In this document: piece by piece, positions 20,365-31,150 of the stretch
Numbering within the stretch: the stretch's first letter is position 1
Layout of the letters: each line of letters begins with the position of its first letter
Assembly: GCA_000442015.1 (NCBI GenBank)
Contig: KE560945.1
Location: 1-64,000, forward strand
Origin: Rozella allomycis CSF55
Taxonomy: Eukaryota; Rozellomycota
Reading direction: 5' to 3'
Length of the DNA stretch: 64,000 nucleotides
Translations under genes and position numbers: made by a program
Notes under the pieces: generated by a model
What the model saw: only the letters and a program-made list of their open reading frames with translations
Told to the model about the DNA's origin: nothing
Databases searched by the model: none

Positions 20365-20970
20365 ATGACGATATCAATTCCAAAACTTGCATATTCATTA
20401 AAAATAATTGAGAAGTAAATGATTTTATGAATTGTTACAGAATAAATGAAAACGCAAAGGCTCATCAACGGCCAAAAAATTCCAAGAGATTCTATATTGC
20501 TTGCCCACTGGAAATATGCCCGATCATGAATCAGAGTACGACTAGATATAAAGAATTATGAATAGTTTATCCGGAAGAAAGTGTTATACCGTATAATTCT
20601 ATATTCAATGCGTTTGACTTGTTTCTAAAATTTGCTGGAACAGAAGTTGCACTCCTGTCAATGGTAAGGTTTTCAGCAAATTTGTAGCAAAGGAAAATAA
20701 TGATTGGGATTCTCTCTTCAATGGCATTATTGAAAGAATGAATATTTCTTATCCAATGACTAAGAATACAAAACAAGGTGACATGATTAGTGATACAATA
20801 TAGAACAATGTATAATACAGTCAACTTACAAGAACATTCAAGCCTTTATTGACGACTTAGACGATGACACTTTATCAAATTGCGGGTTCAACGCTAAATT
20901 GATAAATGAACTTCAGGGCTGGAAAAGAGAGTTCAAAGAATGGGTCAAAGCGAACAAATTTAATATTTAA
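20365..20970 (+). CDS. Hypothetical spliced protein, no family recognised
   Basis: Four tiny introns (20415-20440, 20536-20565, 20657-20676 of 20 nt, 20778-20803) join an open frame from ATG at 20365 (MTISIPKLAYSLKIIEKI) to TAA at 20970. Visible pieces: NSKRFYIACPLEICPIMNQ, YPEESVIPYNSIFNAFDLFL, AKENNDWDSLFNGIIERMN, FIDDLDDDTLSNCGF, KREFKEWVKANKFNI. There is no signal peptide or membrane segment. An upstream ATG at 20222 (MNWLIDEKYEKDFQRWGRY) opens a further possible exon with an intron at 20292-20318, but no AG acceptor links it to the rest, so the 5' part is unresolved. Existence is supported by four frame-restoring introns; function is unknown. Confidence 0.5.
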
Positions 20971-21163
20971 ATAAATTATTTTTTATTGATCAATGCGTGC
21001 ATTAAAAATTAATAATGACAGAAGTCACAGAACAAGTAACTTAAGTGACATTTTTTGAGTGGTGCGGGGAATGATGATCCTGGATGTAGATGTCGAAACG
21101 GTATGTTTGATTATATAATAAATGTTTCTTTCAGGAATACACTGGATTAAAATTATTGTTTAT
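20971..21163. other. Short intergenic spacer
   Basis: Contains ATG-led MTEVTEQ at about 21002 and a downstream NDDPGCRCRNG reading, but I could not join them by a consistent splice; left unannotated. Confidence 0.3.
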
Positions 21164-22885
21164 TTAAAGATTCAACCTCAAATCTGGAAGCGCCGCAGCG
21201 ATTTCCCTTTTACGTTCAGCAGATAACTTTTGGTAAACCAATTTTAAAGCAACACTTGTTCTTATGCCATAATGAGTGTTTATGATTTGAATGTGTTTTA
21301 CTGGAAGCGAAGTGAAAAGAGCGCAAAGCAGTTCATTGTATACTTGAACGTCAAGTTTTTCACAAATTTTAAGAAATGTAGATCCAACGGCGGCACAAAG
21401 TTGTCTGATATCATTGTTTGGTTCGGGAAGGTTTGGGAAATCAAAGAAGAAAAACTTTTCGGCGAGTTCCTTGAAGAATTCGACATTACCTACTTTCTTT
21501 ATGAGTCCTTTAACAGGTCCATGATTTTGATTATTTCCAACATTTTCGTCACTGAAATTATCTATATTTTCAATATCATTTTTTAAAAAGTTCAATAGAT
21601 ATGTCAAAGAAGACACTGTCATAGGAGCAAAATCATAATAGGATTTTAAAAGCTTACGAGTAGTCTCATGAGATATTCCAGCCACAGTTCCAAGAGTAAT
21701 CATTCTTGAAGGCTCATCAAAGTCGCGGTTTTCTTTTAATAAGCATGAATTTATAAGTATTTCAATTGCGTTAAGCTCGCATGCTTTCTCATAGAAATTC
21801 TCAATAATTTTATCTGAAACAATCCTTATGAAGTTATAACGACCATCGAAAAACTTTTTAAGAAAAAAGAAATTGTCATGTTCTAAAATTCTTAAAAGTA
21901 AATTTTGATCCCAGAGTCTGGTCTCCTGTGGAACTTGATTTCGAACATATTTTAGAGTAACATATGCAGATCTCTTAACACAATCATTTAAGAGAGATTC
22001 AAAATCAATACTTTGAGGAATTGTGAGCAAAGTTTCATTTTCTAAATCAATCGCTCGATAGCCAAGACCCAAAATTTTATAAATTAGACGTCGAGGCGCT
22101 CCATCACGCGCCATTTCTGCGTCAGGGACATATCTTATGATGCACTCAATAAGATCGACAATATTTACACTGTCACTCTTCCTTAACTCTTCAAAGAGGA
22201 CTTGCATAACTTCTTTATCCCCCATACTAAAAGAATTTACGAGAAAAACATAGAACTCCGGAGATTGAATTCTATTAGTTATTCCCACAATGTGACTAGG
22301 TTTAGAAAACAAGTATTTAAGGCATCTTCTAATTATACTGCTAGGGCGATCAATCCATACGACCAAGGGATCATAAAACTCGTCGATATTAAACCAATTT
22401 TTCAATATTATCTTTTTGCGTTGATCCTTTTCATATTCATTTGTTTCCAAGATGACTTTTTGTACGATAGGCTTAATGAGTCCCTCTAAATACGCCGCAT
22501 ATTTGGTTTGGACCTCGAAGAATTTATCATTGACTAATTTAGTAACATTTGAAAGGTCTTTGGAGGCTCCCCTTAGGTTGATAAAACTCTTTACATCTAA
22601 ATATGATAAGATTTCTATAAGGATTTCAGGAGGCATCCCTTTTTTGTTTTCTAAACGTAGTTCACTGGAAGCGGGTTGTAAAGTAAACGCCATTTCATTT
22701 GGAGTTGGCATATTTTCATTAGAAGTGTCCTGTGCGGTGGCATCCATTTCCATTGAATCAGGTACGGACGCTTCTTCACTAGACATCGATTCCATCAAGT
22801 GATTTGACCTTGGCAAAGCTTTACTAACCAGCTTCGACGCAACACAAACTGAGATTATTATCGTGAGAAAAAATAAAGTCTTCAT
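21164..22885 (-). CDS. Predicted secreted F-box protein (candidate effector)
   Basis: A 573-residue intronless protein. Residues 1-17 (MKTLFFLTIIISVCVAS) form a textbook signal peptide: one Lys, an eleven-residue hydrophobic core and a small-residue cleavage region (VCVA-S). A low-complexity, acidic, methionine/serine-rich linker (18-82) follows, then an F-box at about 84-125 (MPPEILIEILSYLDVKS, FINLRGASKDLSNV). The remaining 440 residues are helical and resemble degenerate ankyrin/HEAT-like repeats, without a named family. F-box proteins normally act in cytosol or nucleus as Skp1 adaptors, so export suggests action in a host cell (inference). Alternatively the ATG at about residue 31 or 34 could be the real start, giving an ordinary cytosolic protein. 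Confidence 0.75.
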   Translation of the reverse strand: MKTLFFLTIIISVCVASKLVSKALPRSNHLMESMSSEEASVPDSMEMDATAQDTSNENMPTPNEMAFTLQPASSELRLENKKGMPPEILIEILSYLDVKSFINLRGASKDLSNVTKLVNDKFFEVQTKYAAYLEGLIKPIVQKVILETNEYEKDQRKKIILKNWFNIDEFYDPLVVWIDRPSSIIRRCLKYLFSKPSHIVGITNRIQSPEFYVFLVNSFSMGDKEVMQVLFEELRKSDSVNIVDLIECIIRYVPDAEMARDGAPRRLIYKILGLGYRAIDLENETLLTIPQSIDFESLLNDCVKRSAYVTLKYVRNQVPQETRLWDQNLLLRILEHDNFFFLKKFFDGRYNFIRIVSDKIIENFYEKACELNAIEILINSCLLKENRDFDEPSRMITLGTVAGISHETTRKLLKSYYDFAPMTVSSLTYLLNFLKNDIENIDNFSDENVGNNQNHGPVKGLIKKVGNVEFFKELAEKFFFFDFPNLPEPNNDIRQLCAAVGSTFLKICEKLDVQVYNELLCALFTSLPVKHIQIINTHYGIRTSVALKLVYQKLSAERKREIAAALPDLRLNL

Positions 22886-23058
22886 GTTTTTTTCTGTGGC
22901 TGGGAGACAAATTCTTTAAATTCCAAAGTGGCTTTGGTTAGTGCACATGAAATTCTGAAAACGTTATACCATATCATAAAATTAGACAATTGCTTAGCGC
23001 AGAAGAGCTTGTAATCCGACAGACAAGTTAGTACAATGATAAATAGTATTTTATTCAA
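22886..23058. other. Short spacer
   Basis: The 173 bp between the secreted F-box gene and GDA1, both read leftward. No feature was recognised. Confidence 0.4.
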
Positions 23059-24348
23059 TCAACAGCCGGAAGTTGCTGAATCCTCAACCATTTTCATGGC
23101 CGCCCCCAATGTCCAGCTAGTTTCAAAATTATTAATCTTTTTAATGACGTACAATTTTTGATGCTGATTAAACCCGAAGCCATTAATCCAAAGACTTAAA
23201 AAATAATTCAGTTCAAAGCAATACAAAGGATTATTTTTCACCAGTTTATGGAGATAACTATCCGTTTCATTCAAATGACAAATCTGTTCTGCGAGTTTCT
23301 GAACTTCAAATGGCGTTACGTAAAAAAACTTCTCGGGCATTAATGGATTCAATGAATCATAAAAATAGCTGAATATATAAGCTTCTGTCTCAGAAGGAAC
23401 CTTGGGATTCCTAATTTCGGCTGATAAACAGTCCAAAGAAACACAATTCTCATTATGCATTAATAGTTTATTGGTATGTTCAAGGCATTCTCGGTGACTA
23501 CCTTTACCAGTAATATTTTGGAATGAAAACCCACTTGTAATGCAATGTGTCACAGTCAATCCCTTTTCTTTTAAATCCTTAATAAATTTATCTTTTATAG
23601 AATTCAGTCCAAATCCCAAGTAGCTTTTCTGGTGGAGGTGAATGTCTCTTCCATCCACGATAATTTTATGGTTGAGAGACTGACCGCTCTTTTCAGGTAT
23701 TTCATAAACTATTTGAACGCTCGCTCCTCCTAGATCAATAATTAATGCAGTTTTCTCAAACTCAGAATACAATGACTCTTTGCCCAGTCTTTTCAGTAAG
23801 AAGTTAAGTCCAAGCCAAGCAGAAACCCCTATGTGGCACAAATAAATAAGAATACCTTCTTCCTTGCCATCTATGACAGACACTGCTTCCATTGTTCCCA
23901 AATATGGCGTAAATGGCGATTCAATAATGGTCTCTCTAATGTGATTTAATATCTCGTTCGTTGTATCCTCCGGTAATAATCGTAGTCCTGCCGTTGCTTT
24001 TATGGCTATCTTTGTACAATGATGCAAATCTTTCGGAATTGCATTAACCGCAACTTGTAACAATTCTCGTATTTGTGCCGACCCTTCTTTGGGAGATAAC
24101 GATGAAAGACCCGGCTTCCGCTCAACAAAAACCTCATCCATAACACTTTTAATTTTTCCCTGACATTTTTTAAACATATAGACATGGATTCTGGTTCCAG
24201 TACTTCCTGCATCAATCATTATAGCGTAAGTATCAGTTTCCTGAATACATCTATTTGCAGATTTTTTAAGGTTTTTATATAACAGAGACAAAAACAGAAA
24301 TGAAGAAACAGCTTTCAAAATGGTCTTCACAAACATCGGAATTTTCAC
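23059..24348 (-). CDS. GDA1: Golgi apyrase/GDPase, GDA1-CD39 family
   Basis: A type II membrane nucleoside diphosphatase; in fungi it hydrolyses GDP to GMP in the Golgi lumen so that nucleotide-sugar exchange continues. An N-terminal anchor (about residues 8-26, KTILKAVSSFLFLSLLYKNL) precedes five apyrase conserved regions: IMIDAGSTGTRIHVY, KATAGLRLLP, DGKEEG...VSAWLGLNFLL, LIIDLGGASVQIVYE and YLGFGLNSI. The frame is open throughout, but ACR3 is interrupted by nine odd residues (ILIYLCHIG region). These are exactly a 27-nt GT-AG intron at 23829-23855 with no in-frame stop; removing it gives the standard EEGVSAWLG. The gene ends close to the F-BAR gene upstream. Confidence 0.9.
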   Translation of the reverse strand: MKIPMFVKTILKAVSSFLFLSLLYKNLKKSANRCIQETDTYAIMIDAGSTGTRIHVYMFKKCQGKIKSVMDEVFVERKPGLSSLSPKEGSAQIRELLQVAVNAIPKDLHHCTKIAIKATAGLRLLPEDTTNEILNHIRETIIESPFTPYLGTMEAVSVIDGKEEGILIYLCHIGVSAWLGLNFLLKRLGKESLYSEFEKTALIIDLGGASVQIVYEIPEKSGQSLNHKIIVDGRDIHLHQKSYLGFGLNSIKDKFIKDLKEKGLTVTHCITSGFSFQNITGKGSHRECLEHTNKLLMHNENCVSLDCLSAEIRNPKVPSETEAYIFSYFYDSLNPLMPEKFFYVTPFEVQKLAEQICHLNETDSYLHKLVKNNPLYCFELNYFLSLWINGFGFNQHQKLYVIKKINNFETSWTLGAAMKMVEDSATSGC

Positions 24349-24439
24349 TCAATTTTACGATTTCTTTCTCTTTTGAAGTTTGAAGAATATAATAGTATAG
24401 ACATTAAATTTATTATTTGGTGTAATTGATAGTTTATAC

Positions 24440-25637
24440 TTAGAGATTTGTGTCATTTGGATCTATTTGTGGTAATATATCTTCATCGGGGGCGACCCAA
24501 AGCTCTTCAACTATTTGCTTTGGCGGGGACTTTTTTGTAAAGAACGATGAAAGTTTGTTTTCACTCTTTTCACTTGTAGGTGTACCATTCTCTACATAAT
24601 TGCCTGATTTTATTGTCATAATCGATATGTTGTCTTCTATTGTATGCGGGCTATGTACATAATAATCCTTAAAGTGCAATGCATCAGGGATAACATTTCC
24701 GGTGCCAAACTGTTCTATGAAAAGATCTAAATCCTTTGACGCTGCGCACTTTTCTAATGATTGACGAACAACATCATACGACTATTAATGTTGAGATAAT
24801 CTGCTACCATTGTGTTAGACGAATGAACACTTGCTGAAATGTTAGAGATAAGCATTAGATTAACTTTTAACTGATTTAAACGAAGTTCTTCCAGTTGCTG
24901 TAATTTTTCTAATGCCTCTTTTGTACCATTACGCCAAACATGATAGGAATCTTGTGCTTTCGTTATGGCGACTCTGTATTCTTTCTCAGATTCTTCTTTT
25001 AATTGCTGCGCTTTACGAATTTTATTTTCAAGCTAATTTTTGATTTCATCTATTTCCCATTACCTTTTCATAATCTTTTCCGCTGAGCCCTATTTTTGAA
25101 GATTGTAGCGTGTCAAAGTCTTTGCAATGATAATGATACTTTTCTTCACACTTTAATGCAATCATTTCGTAGTTTTGTTTGTTCTTTAAAGTGTTTTTCA
25201 TAATTTCTTTGCACTTCTTCCTTTCCTTTGATTGATCCAAGGACCATTCATTCAATGGTTGTTGCACTATTTCTTTTAAATCCTGTGCAAATTTAGCATG
25301 AGAATTTGCAATCCTTTCAAATTCGAGCAAGAATGTTTCCGTGGCATTTCTTGTAGTACTATAATGTCAAAAGTTGACCGTTACCCAAACAAATTTAATG
25401 ATATGGACTTTGAATTTGAAAGTTTAAGTAATTTTTTTGAATATTCCTCTTCTATGGCTATCCTATTTAAAAGCTAAGACGATTGTTACCTTTGAGAGAT
25501 AAAATTCTGGAATTCAAGGGAACTGATCTTTATGCCTTTTAACCAAGATCTAATTGCTTTATAGCCATCTTCATTATTCCCCTATTAAATGGTTTCTTAA
25601 ATTGTACCCAAAATGATTCACTGAATTGAAATGACAT
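24440..25637 (-). CDS. F-BAR domain protein
   Basis: Six exons; introns 24782-24807 (26 nt), 25033-25063 (31), 25359-25384 (26), 25463-25489 (27), 25582-25607 (26). The spliced start MSFQFSESFWGNNEDGYKAI and IAIEEEYSKKLLKLS, FLLEFERIANSHAKFAQDLK are the classic FCH opening of F-BAR proteins; a long helical region follows (KLENKIRKAQQLKEESEKEY, AQDSYHVWRNGTKEALEKLQ). F-BAR domains bend membranes and work in endocytosis or cytokinesis (Cdc15, Hof1, Rgd1, Bzz1). After the F-BAR region only a short low-complexity tail exists; there is no SH3 or RhoGAP domain, so the exact subfamily is open. No single exon is convincing alone; the identity rests on the joined frame. Confidence 0.8.
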
Positions 25638-25678
25638 GGAGAATTTACAAACTAAAAATAAACTAACAGAGAATTTAT

Positions 25679-27410
25679 TCATAAAATATCATATTTTTTT
25701 CTCTTGATTTCTTCCTTGTCTGCATCGTTCATAATTCTCTTTCCAAAAGGTGGCAAAAAAGATGGCTCATTCCGATCCTGATTATTCGATTGTTGCATAT
25801 CAGGCAATTCTGTAACTTTTGAAATAGAGGGAAATTTTGACGCGAAAGAAAAATTATCTTGAATGTTTGAGAGCGATGGAAATTTGAAAGTGGCAGGATC
25901 AGAAGAACTGGGAGCATTCGATGATATTTCTTCTAATCGGCGCTCTAGATGGCTTTTGCTAGATAAAACTTTATCTCTTAAATGAGAGCAATATCTATCA
26001 AGCATGGCTAGCAGTGATTCTCTCGAGAAAGGTTTTGGCAAGATATCGTTCATGCCATTGGCCAGGTATTTGACACAATCGTCTCGCCTTACATTCGATG
26101 TCATTGAAATAATTGGGGTTTGTTTATCAAATTCTCTAATTCTACATGTGGCTGAGACTCCATCCAAGTTTGGCATCACGATATCCTAATGACGAAGAAG
26201 GAATGTACTTACCATTAAAACGATATCATATCGTTGAATATTCATTTTTTGGATTGCATCAACGCCATCTGACGCAATATCAAAAGTGCACCCAAATACT
26301 TGAAGCAGCTTGGAGCCAATGGTCCTACAAACGGCATCATCTTCCACTAAGAGTACTTTTGGCGGAATACTCCAAGCAGGCACAAATGTATTTCTGGTAA
26401 CTTGAATATTTTTCGAATCATCCTTTTTTGGCTGTAAAGATCCTATTGTGTAAACGGTTAAACCAGGGGGATTCCCTCGCCCATCAGCCACATGTGGCTC
26501 AGCATTACCAGGCGTTGCTTTATTAAATCTCCTGCTGATCTCATCCATTTGATAAAATGAAGAATTTGCAATCTATGAAAAATAATAAATATTCTTACTT
26601 CTGGAAAAGTATGCGCCGATGATTTTAAAAATGGCGTATTATCAAAATCTCTAAAACCTCCCATAGGGATTTGTTGCTTATCTAAATTTAACATCTAATA
26701 ATGTAGTTTACCATTTTCTTGCTTCACAAGATATTGAAGGAGATTTTGCATCAACTGATCTTGCGCCGATAAAACTCTCCTCGCATCACATATTTCACTC
26801 ACAAGAACACGATAATTTTTAGAAAGCATTTGTATGTACATCGCCATGTCCGCTTGAAGCCTAGCCATGGAGTCCAATTGCTCCTGAAGATCACCCTCGT
26901 TTCTTTTCGAAACTGAAGAATTTTCGCTTGCTGGCTTCCTTCCCGTGCTAGATTGTTTTCTCTTGAATTATTTGGCAACATTTATTTTACTCTGACCTCC
27001 ACAAGTAAATCCACCTTTCCTCGCTGAAATCTTGGGTGTTGGAATTCCCATGCCTTTGTTACAACACAAAATTTTCTACTTGCTCTCCAAATTGTTGTTT
27101 GACAACATCAGATGTTTTTATTTTATGAAAATCGTATTTGTTTAATTGTCGTATGAAAGACGATATGTTGTTATGCTTAAAATTTTGAGGTAAAATAATT
27201 CTAGCAAATTCGTTGGGGTCCTTTATCAAAAACGTGATACCACTGTCCGACCACGCTATCGTGTCGTCATAAATTCGATCTTCCAACATTCTACCTTTAG
27301 ATTCGCTTATCAAAATACCGAAATAGCTTTTTTACAAAATCAGGGACATTTCCTGCAAATATACCGTCAGGGGCAGATAACTCTTCGAGAACGTCCAATC
27401 GATCGTTCAT
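25679..27410 (-). CDS. SKN7: SKN7-type response regulator: HSF DNA-binding domain plus receiver
   Basis: SKN7 is the fungal transcription factor that takes phosphate from a two-component phosphorelay and responds to oxidative and wall stress. Introns: 26186-26212, 26573-26598, 26682-26711, 26962-26990, 27054-27079, 27291-27318. The N-terminal HSF-like domain reads VPDFVKKLFRMLED, AWSDSGITFLIKD, LPQNFKHNNISSFIRQLNKY and WEFQHPRFQRGK. A helical segment (LDSMARLQADMAMYIQMLSK) follows, then the receiver: acidic pocket VLLVEDD, phospho-acceptor Asp in MDIVMPNLDG, Thr/Ser in ISMTSN and Lys in PKPFSRE. All catalytic residues are present, so it should be phosphorylatable. Order and spacing are as in yeast Skn7 and fission yeast Prr1. 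Confidence 0.93.
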
Positions 27411-27538
27411 CCTATAGATAAAGCAAGGGTCGAGAGGTCCAGAGAAAATTCAAAACACTAAGAGAACATTAAATTTTATTAAAACTTTGACAATAAATTT
27501 ACCGCATTCACGAATAACCACTACAAAATATGAATTCA

Positions 27539-28046
27539 CTACGAAAGAACCCTAAAGAAATGGATAATTTCAGTTTCCGCATCCATAACTCCCGCCATCG
27601 TCTTGCATATAGCACATTTCACAGCATATAATATTTCAGTATTTGAGACATCTGATGTATCACTGATGCGGACAAGAGGGTCTTGTCCTTTAAGCTTTGT
27701 CTCATTGTATATGTACTTTTCATTTTTGTCAACATTACAATCCTTAGTTATGAAAATGGCTCTAAACTGATTTGGATAAAACTCGTGCCTGTATCAAAAG
27801 TAATCATTTCTTACTTTTGGCAGTCATAACATAATATGGAGAGGCAACAGCAGCAGCTTAAAACCGCGTCAGATTTTCTTGAATCTAACTTTTCATTTAA
27901 CCATTTGTCATTTGCATCATCGATATTTTCATCATAAAGATCATCTTTCTCAGAGTAAAAAAGCTCTTTCATGGAATCTGAGACATAAATAATTTATAAA
28001 TTGTACCCTCTTTGGAATTAGAACTAGACGAATCGTAATCTTCCAT
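27539..28046 (-). CDS. EAPP-like protein (E2F-associated phosphoprotein family)
   Basis: Three exons; introns 27789-27814 (26 nt) and 27978-28006 (29). The product of about 150 residues starts MEDYDSSSSNSKEDSMKELF, continues acidic (DDLYDENIDDANDKWLNEKL), then has the family signature KSDAVLSCCCCLSILCYDCQKHEFYPNQFRA and a second cysteine pair in AVKCAICKTMAGVMD. EAPP in animals binds activator E2Fs; homologues are widespread in plants and early fungi, and the conserved cysteines probably bind zinc (inference). Length is shorter than animal EAPP, the core is complete. Confidence 0.85.
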
Positions 28047-28297
28047 TAAAATTTGTATGAGAGCTGGCGCAGTCCAACTTGTGAACTTTTATCCAAGAAA
28101 TTCATTTCACATATTATTAACATAAAAGATCATTAGTCCATGTTTTTTATTGATGCTTAAATGTCACATTGCCATTAATTCACCCTTGCTCAAACTAGAA
28201 TTAAGCAATGTCCCGTAATAGTAAGTAGTTGCAAATGTTTTATTTCCTTATGGCATGATATATTCGCTTTATAATTTCGTTTTAAAATTTGATACTT

Positions 28298-29240
28298 ATG
28301 ATAGTGAACAATATTCTCGATTGGATTGCCAGAATGTCATTTCCATTAGGGCTTGGAGCTTTTGGAGCCTCCATTGCAATGTACAATGGTAAGAGAAAAT
28401 GATATTTCACAACCTTAGTTGACGGAGGCGAAAGAGCAGTAATATTTGACCGTTTTAGAGGAGTCTTGCCACAAGTTGTTGGCGAGGGTACTCATTTTTT
28501 AATTCCTGGACTTCAAAGAGCTATCATGTTTGATATCAGAACTAAACCAAGGAATATTGCAACTACTACTGGATCTAAAGACATGCAAATGATTAGTCTT
28601 ACGTTGAGAGTTCTTCATAGGCCTGAAATATCTCATTTACCTAGTATATACTCAAAACTCGGCACTGATTATGATGAAAGAGTCCTTCCATCTATTGGAA
28701 ATGAAGTTTTAAAAGCTGTAGTAGCTCAATTCGATGCTAGCGAGTTAATTACCCAAAGAGAAATAGTAATAACAAATCGAAAACAAAAAAGGTATCTTCT
28801 AAAATAAGAGAAGATTTATTGAAGAGAGCAAAAGATTTCCATATTACTCTCGATGATGTTTCAATTGTAAGAAAATTGTTTTCGTTAAAACAAAGACCCA
28901 TTTAACTTTTGGAAAAGAATTCACAAACGCCGTGGAGCAAAAACAGGTTGGTAACTTATTTTTTATATTCTGAATAGCTCAACAAGAAGCCGAAAGAGCC
29001 AAATTCATTGTTGAAAAGGCGGAGCAAGAAAAATCAGCCGCAATTATAAGGGCAGAGGGAGAAGCACAAGCAGCGTCATTGATATCCAACGCAATGGAAA
29101 AATATGGACGAGGGTTAATTGAATTAAGAAAGATTGAGGCTGCAAAGGAGATTTCTGCTACCCTTGCTGAATCATCCAATGTGTCATACTTGCCATCACA
29201 AGGTCAAGGTCAACAACTTTTGTTAAATATTGGTCGCTAA
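28298..29240 (+). CDS. PHB1: Prohibitin 1
   Basis: Prohibitins form ring complexes in the mitochondrial inner membrane that scaffold proteases and respiratory chain assembly. Introns 28389-28418 (30 nt), 28766-28791 (26), 28867-28895 (29), 28951-28977 (27). The product (about 275 aa) has the N-terminal anchor ([19 protein letters not shown]), [41 protein letters not shown], the central [20 protein letters not shown] and the C-terminal coiled coil [27 protein letters not shown] rather than NRxGGV assigns it to PHB1. All introns sit in conserved blocks and restore them exactly. Confidence 0.95.
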
Positions 29241-29297
29241 TTGATAAATAAATGGGTGATTCTATTTAAGATTCTTTTCAGAAATTTGGACTTTTGA

Positions 29298-31125
29298 ATG
29301 AGTGAAGAAACTCAAAATAGTCGCGGTGGTGTAAATTCATTTCTTGCTAAAGTTTTAAAAATACTTGTTGTTTTTTGGACCATAAAGTTTGTTTCACGTA
29401 ACAAGTCAACGTTTCTTTTACATGTAGAAGTCGGTGCAAAGAATGAAGCAGTGAAAAACATCCCAAATGATATTTACAAGTGCATTTTGCAAAAATGGCA
29501 TAAATATGTAAAACATATATCTTAACTTTAATAGGATGTATCTGTTTATCTTTCAGACAAGCCTACACTATCAGTCGAAGGTGTAGATCCTGCATTTCAA
29601 TTTTTAAATGCGACTTTTGGATCTTGGGACGAAGAAAAAAGAGAAACAGCGACACTTGAATTGCCCGATACAGTTGTAAATAATGGCACATTGTACGCAC
29701 ACATTAAAGTGTCATATTCAAAGAAAAAATCATTCATTGTTTCAAAGGGTATTTTATATTTTTATTTTTCAAAGATTTAACTAAATTTGTCAAGAAAAAA
29801 GTAGAAAATTTGCGCTCTTTACTCGACAATGATTCCAACGAAATAAAACAGGAGAATGGTAAAACAGATGAAATAGTTTCTGCGCTACATCCAAACATTA
29901 CCATTAATATAATTCCTGATTTTACAAAGTTCCAAGGAGGTTTGCCGTCATATATTCATCCATTTTTACGATTTCAAGACAATAAGAGATATCAACCCAT
30001 AATATTTGTTAATGAATTTTGGAAACTTCGGGATGATTATGTGCATGTAAACGAAACAACAAGGTATGTGCAGAATAATTTAAAATAGAGGAATTTTACT
30101 TTCAACTTTGAATTCGCGCCGATATCGTTTAACAAATTCAATTTCTATCTGAGCTTTGAAAATTCCTTTAAACAGAATGAAGCTTTGCTTGGGGCAGAGT
30201 CTGGATTGGGATTGGAAGATATTAAACGAATGTTGAGAGATACAAATCCATATTTTCTTGCTTTAACATTTACTGTATCTATTTTGCATACAATTTTTGA
30301 TATTTTAGCCTTTAAAAATGGTACCTTTAATAGATTGACAAATAAAGACATTGAATTCTGGAGAGCACGACAAAATAACCTTAAGGGATTGTCGATAAAG
30401 ACTGTGATGATTAATATCTTTTCTCAGCTTATTATTCTATTATATTTGATAGAAAATGAAACTTCGTGGATGGTTATCTTTTCAATGCTTGGTGGGCTAG
30501 TTATTGAAATTTGGAAATTGCGAAAGGCGGTTAATGTGACAGTAAAGATTCCATAAAATGACAAAAAGGTTGATTTTTCTCGCTTCCCAAAGATTTTTAG
30601 ATTTTCTTTGACAGAATCTTATTCAAAGTCGCTTACTAGGCAATACGATGATCAAGCTATAACATATTTAACTATTGCTTCCATACCTTTGTTGATTGGA
30701 TACAGCATTTATTCTTTGTTGTATAATCAACATAAAGGATGGTATTCATTTGTAATTGGAACTCTTGTTGGCTTTGTGTATGCATTCGGTAAGCGCATAA
30801 AATAGTTATAAAAGGTTTCATTACAATGACGCCTCAGCTGTTCATTAATTACAAGTTGAAGTCTGTAGAACACATGCCTTGGAGAACATTCATGTACAAA
30901 GCGTTGGGAACTGTAGTGGATGACTTGTTCGCTTTTATTATTGTAATGCCTACAATGCACAGAATAGCTTGCTTTAGGGATGGTAAAAAAATGTTGATTT
31001 AATAAATAGATGTCGTTTTTGCGATTTATCTGTACCAAAGGTGGATTTACCCCGTGGACAAGAGGAGAACAGAAACTGGATTTGTTAAACAAGACGAAAG
31101 TGATGAAAAATCCAAAGTTGAATAA
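29298..31125 (+). CDS. CLPTM1-family multi-pass ER/Golgi membrane protein
   Basis: Introns 29508-29534, 29749-29774, 30064-30090, 30542-30568, 30789-30814 and 30983-31009 (26-27 nt) join seven exons. Signatures: DVSVYLSDKP, FGSWDEEKRETATLELPDTV, NNGTLYAHI, PSYIHPFLRF, NEFWKLRDDY; FAPISFNKFNFYLSF; then membrane segments with LTFTVSILHTIFDILAFKND-like FDILAFKNGT, DIEFWRARQNNLKGLS, YLTIASIPLLIGYSIYSLLY, and the closing TMTPQLFINYKLKSVEHMPW, MPTMHRIACFRDDVVFAIYL, YQRWIYPVDKRR. CLPTM1 proteins are ER/Golgi proteins (human CLPTM1 traps GABA-A receptors; CLPTM1L is a GPI-precursor scramblase). The gene converges on the UIF-like gene with 25 bp between stop codons. Confidence 0.92.
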
Positions 31126-31150
31126 AATTTATTTAAAATAACATTAACTT

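Noticed and set aside
21002-21155. Possible mini-gene reading MTEVTEQ... and ...NDDPGCRC...
   Set aside because: No splice combination keeps one frame open from the ATG through the cysteine-rich part, so it was not annotated.
26671-26711. A 17-nt alternative for the SKN7 intron ending at the first TAG
   Set aside because: Only the 30-nt version (26682-26711) keeps the downstream frame into the receiver domain.
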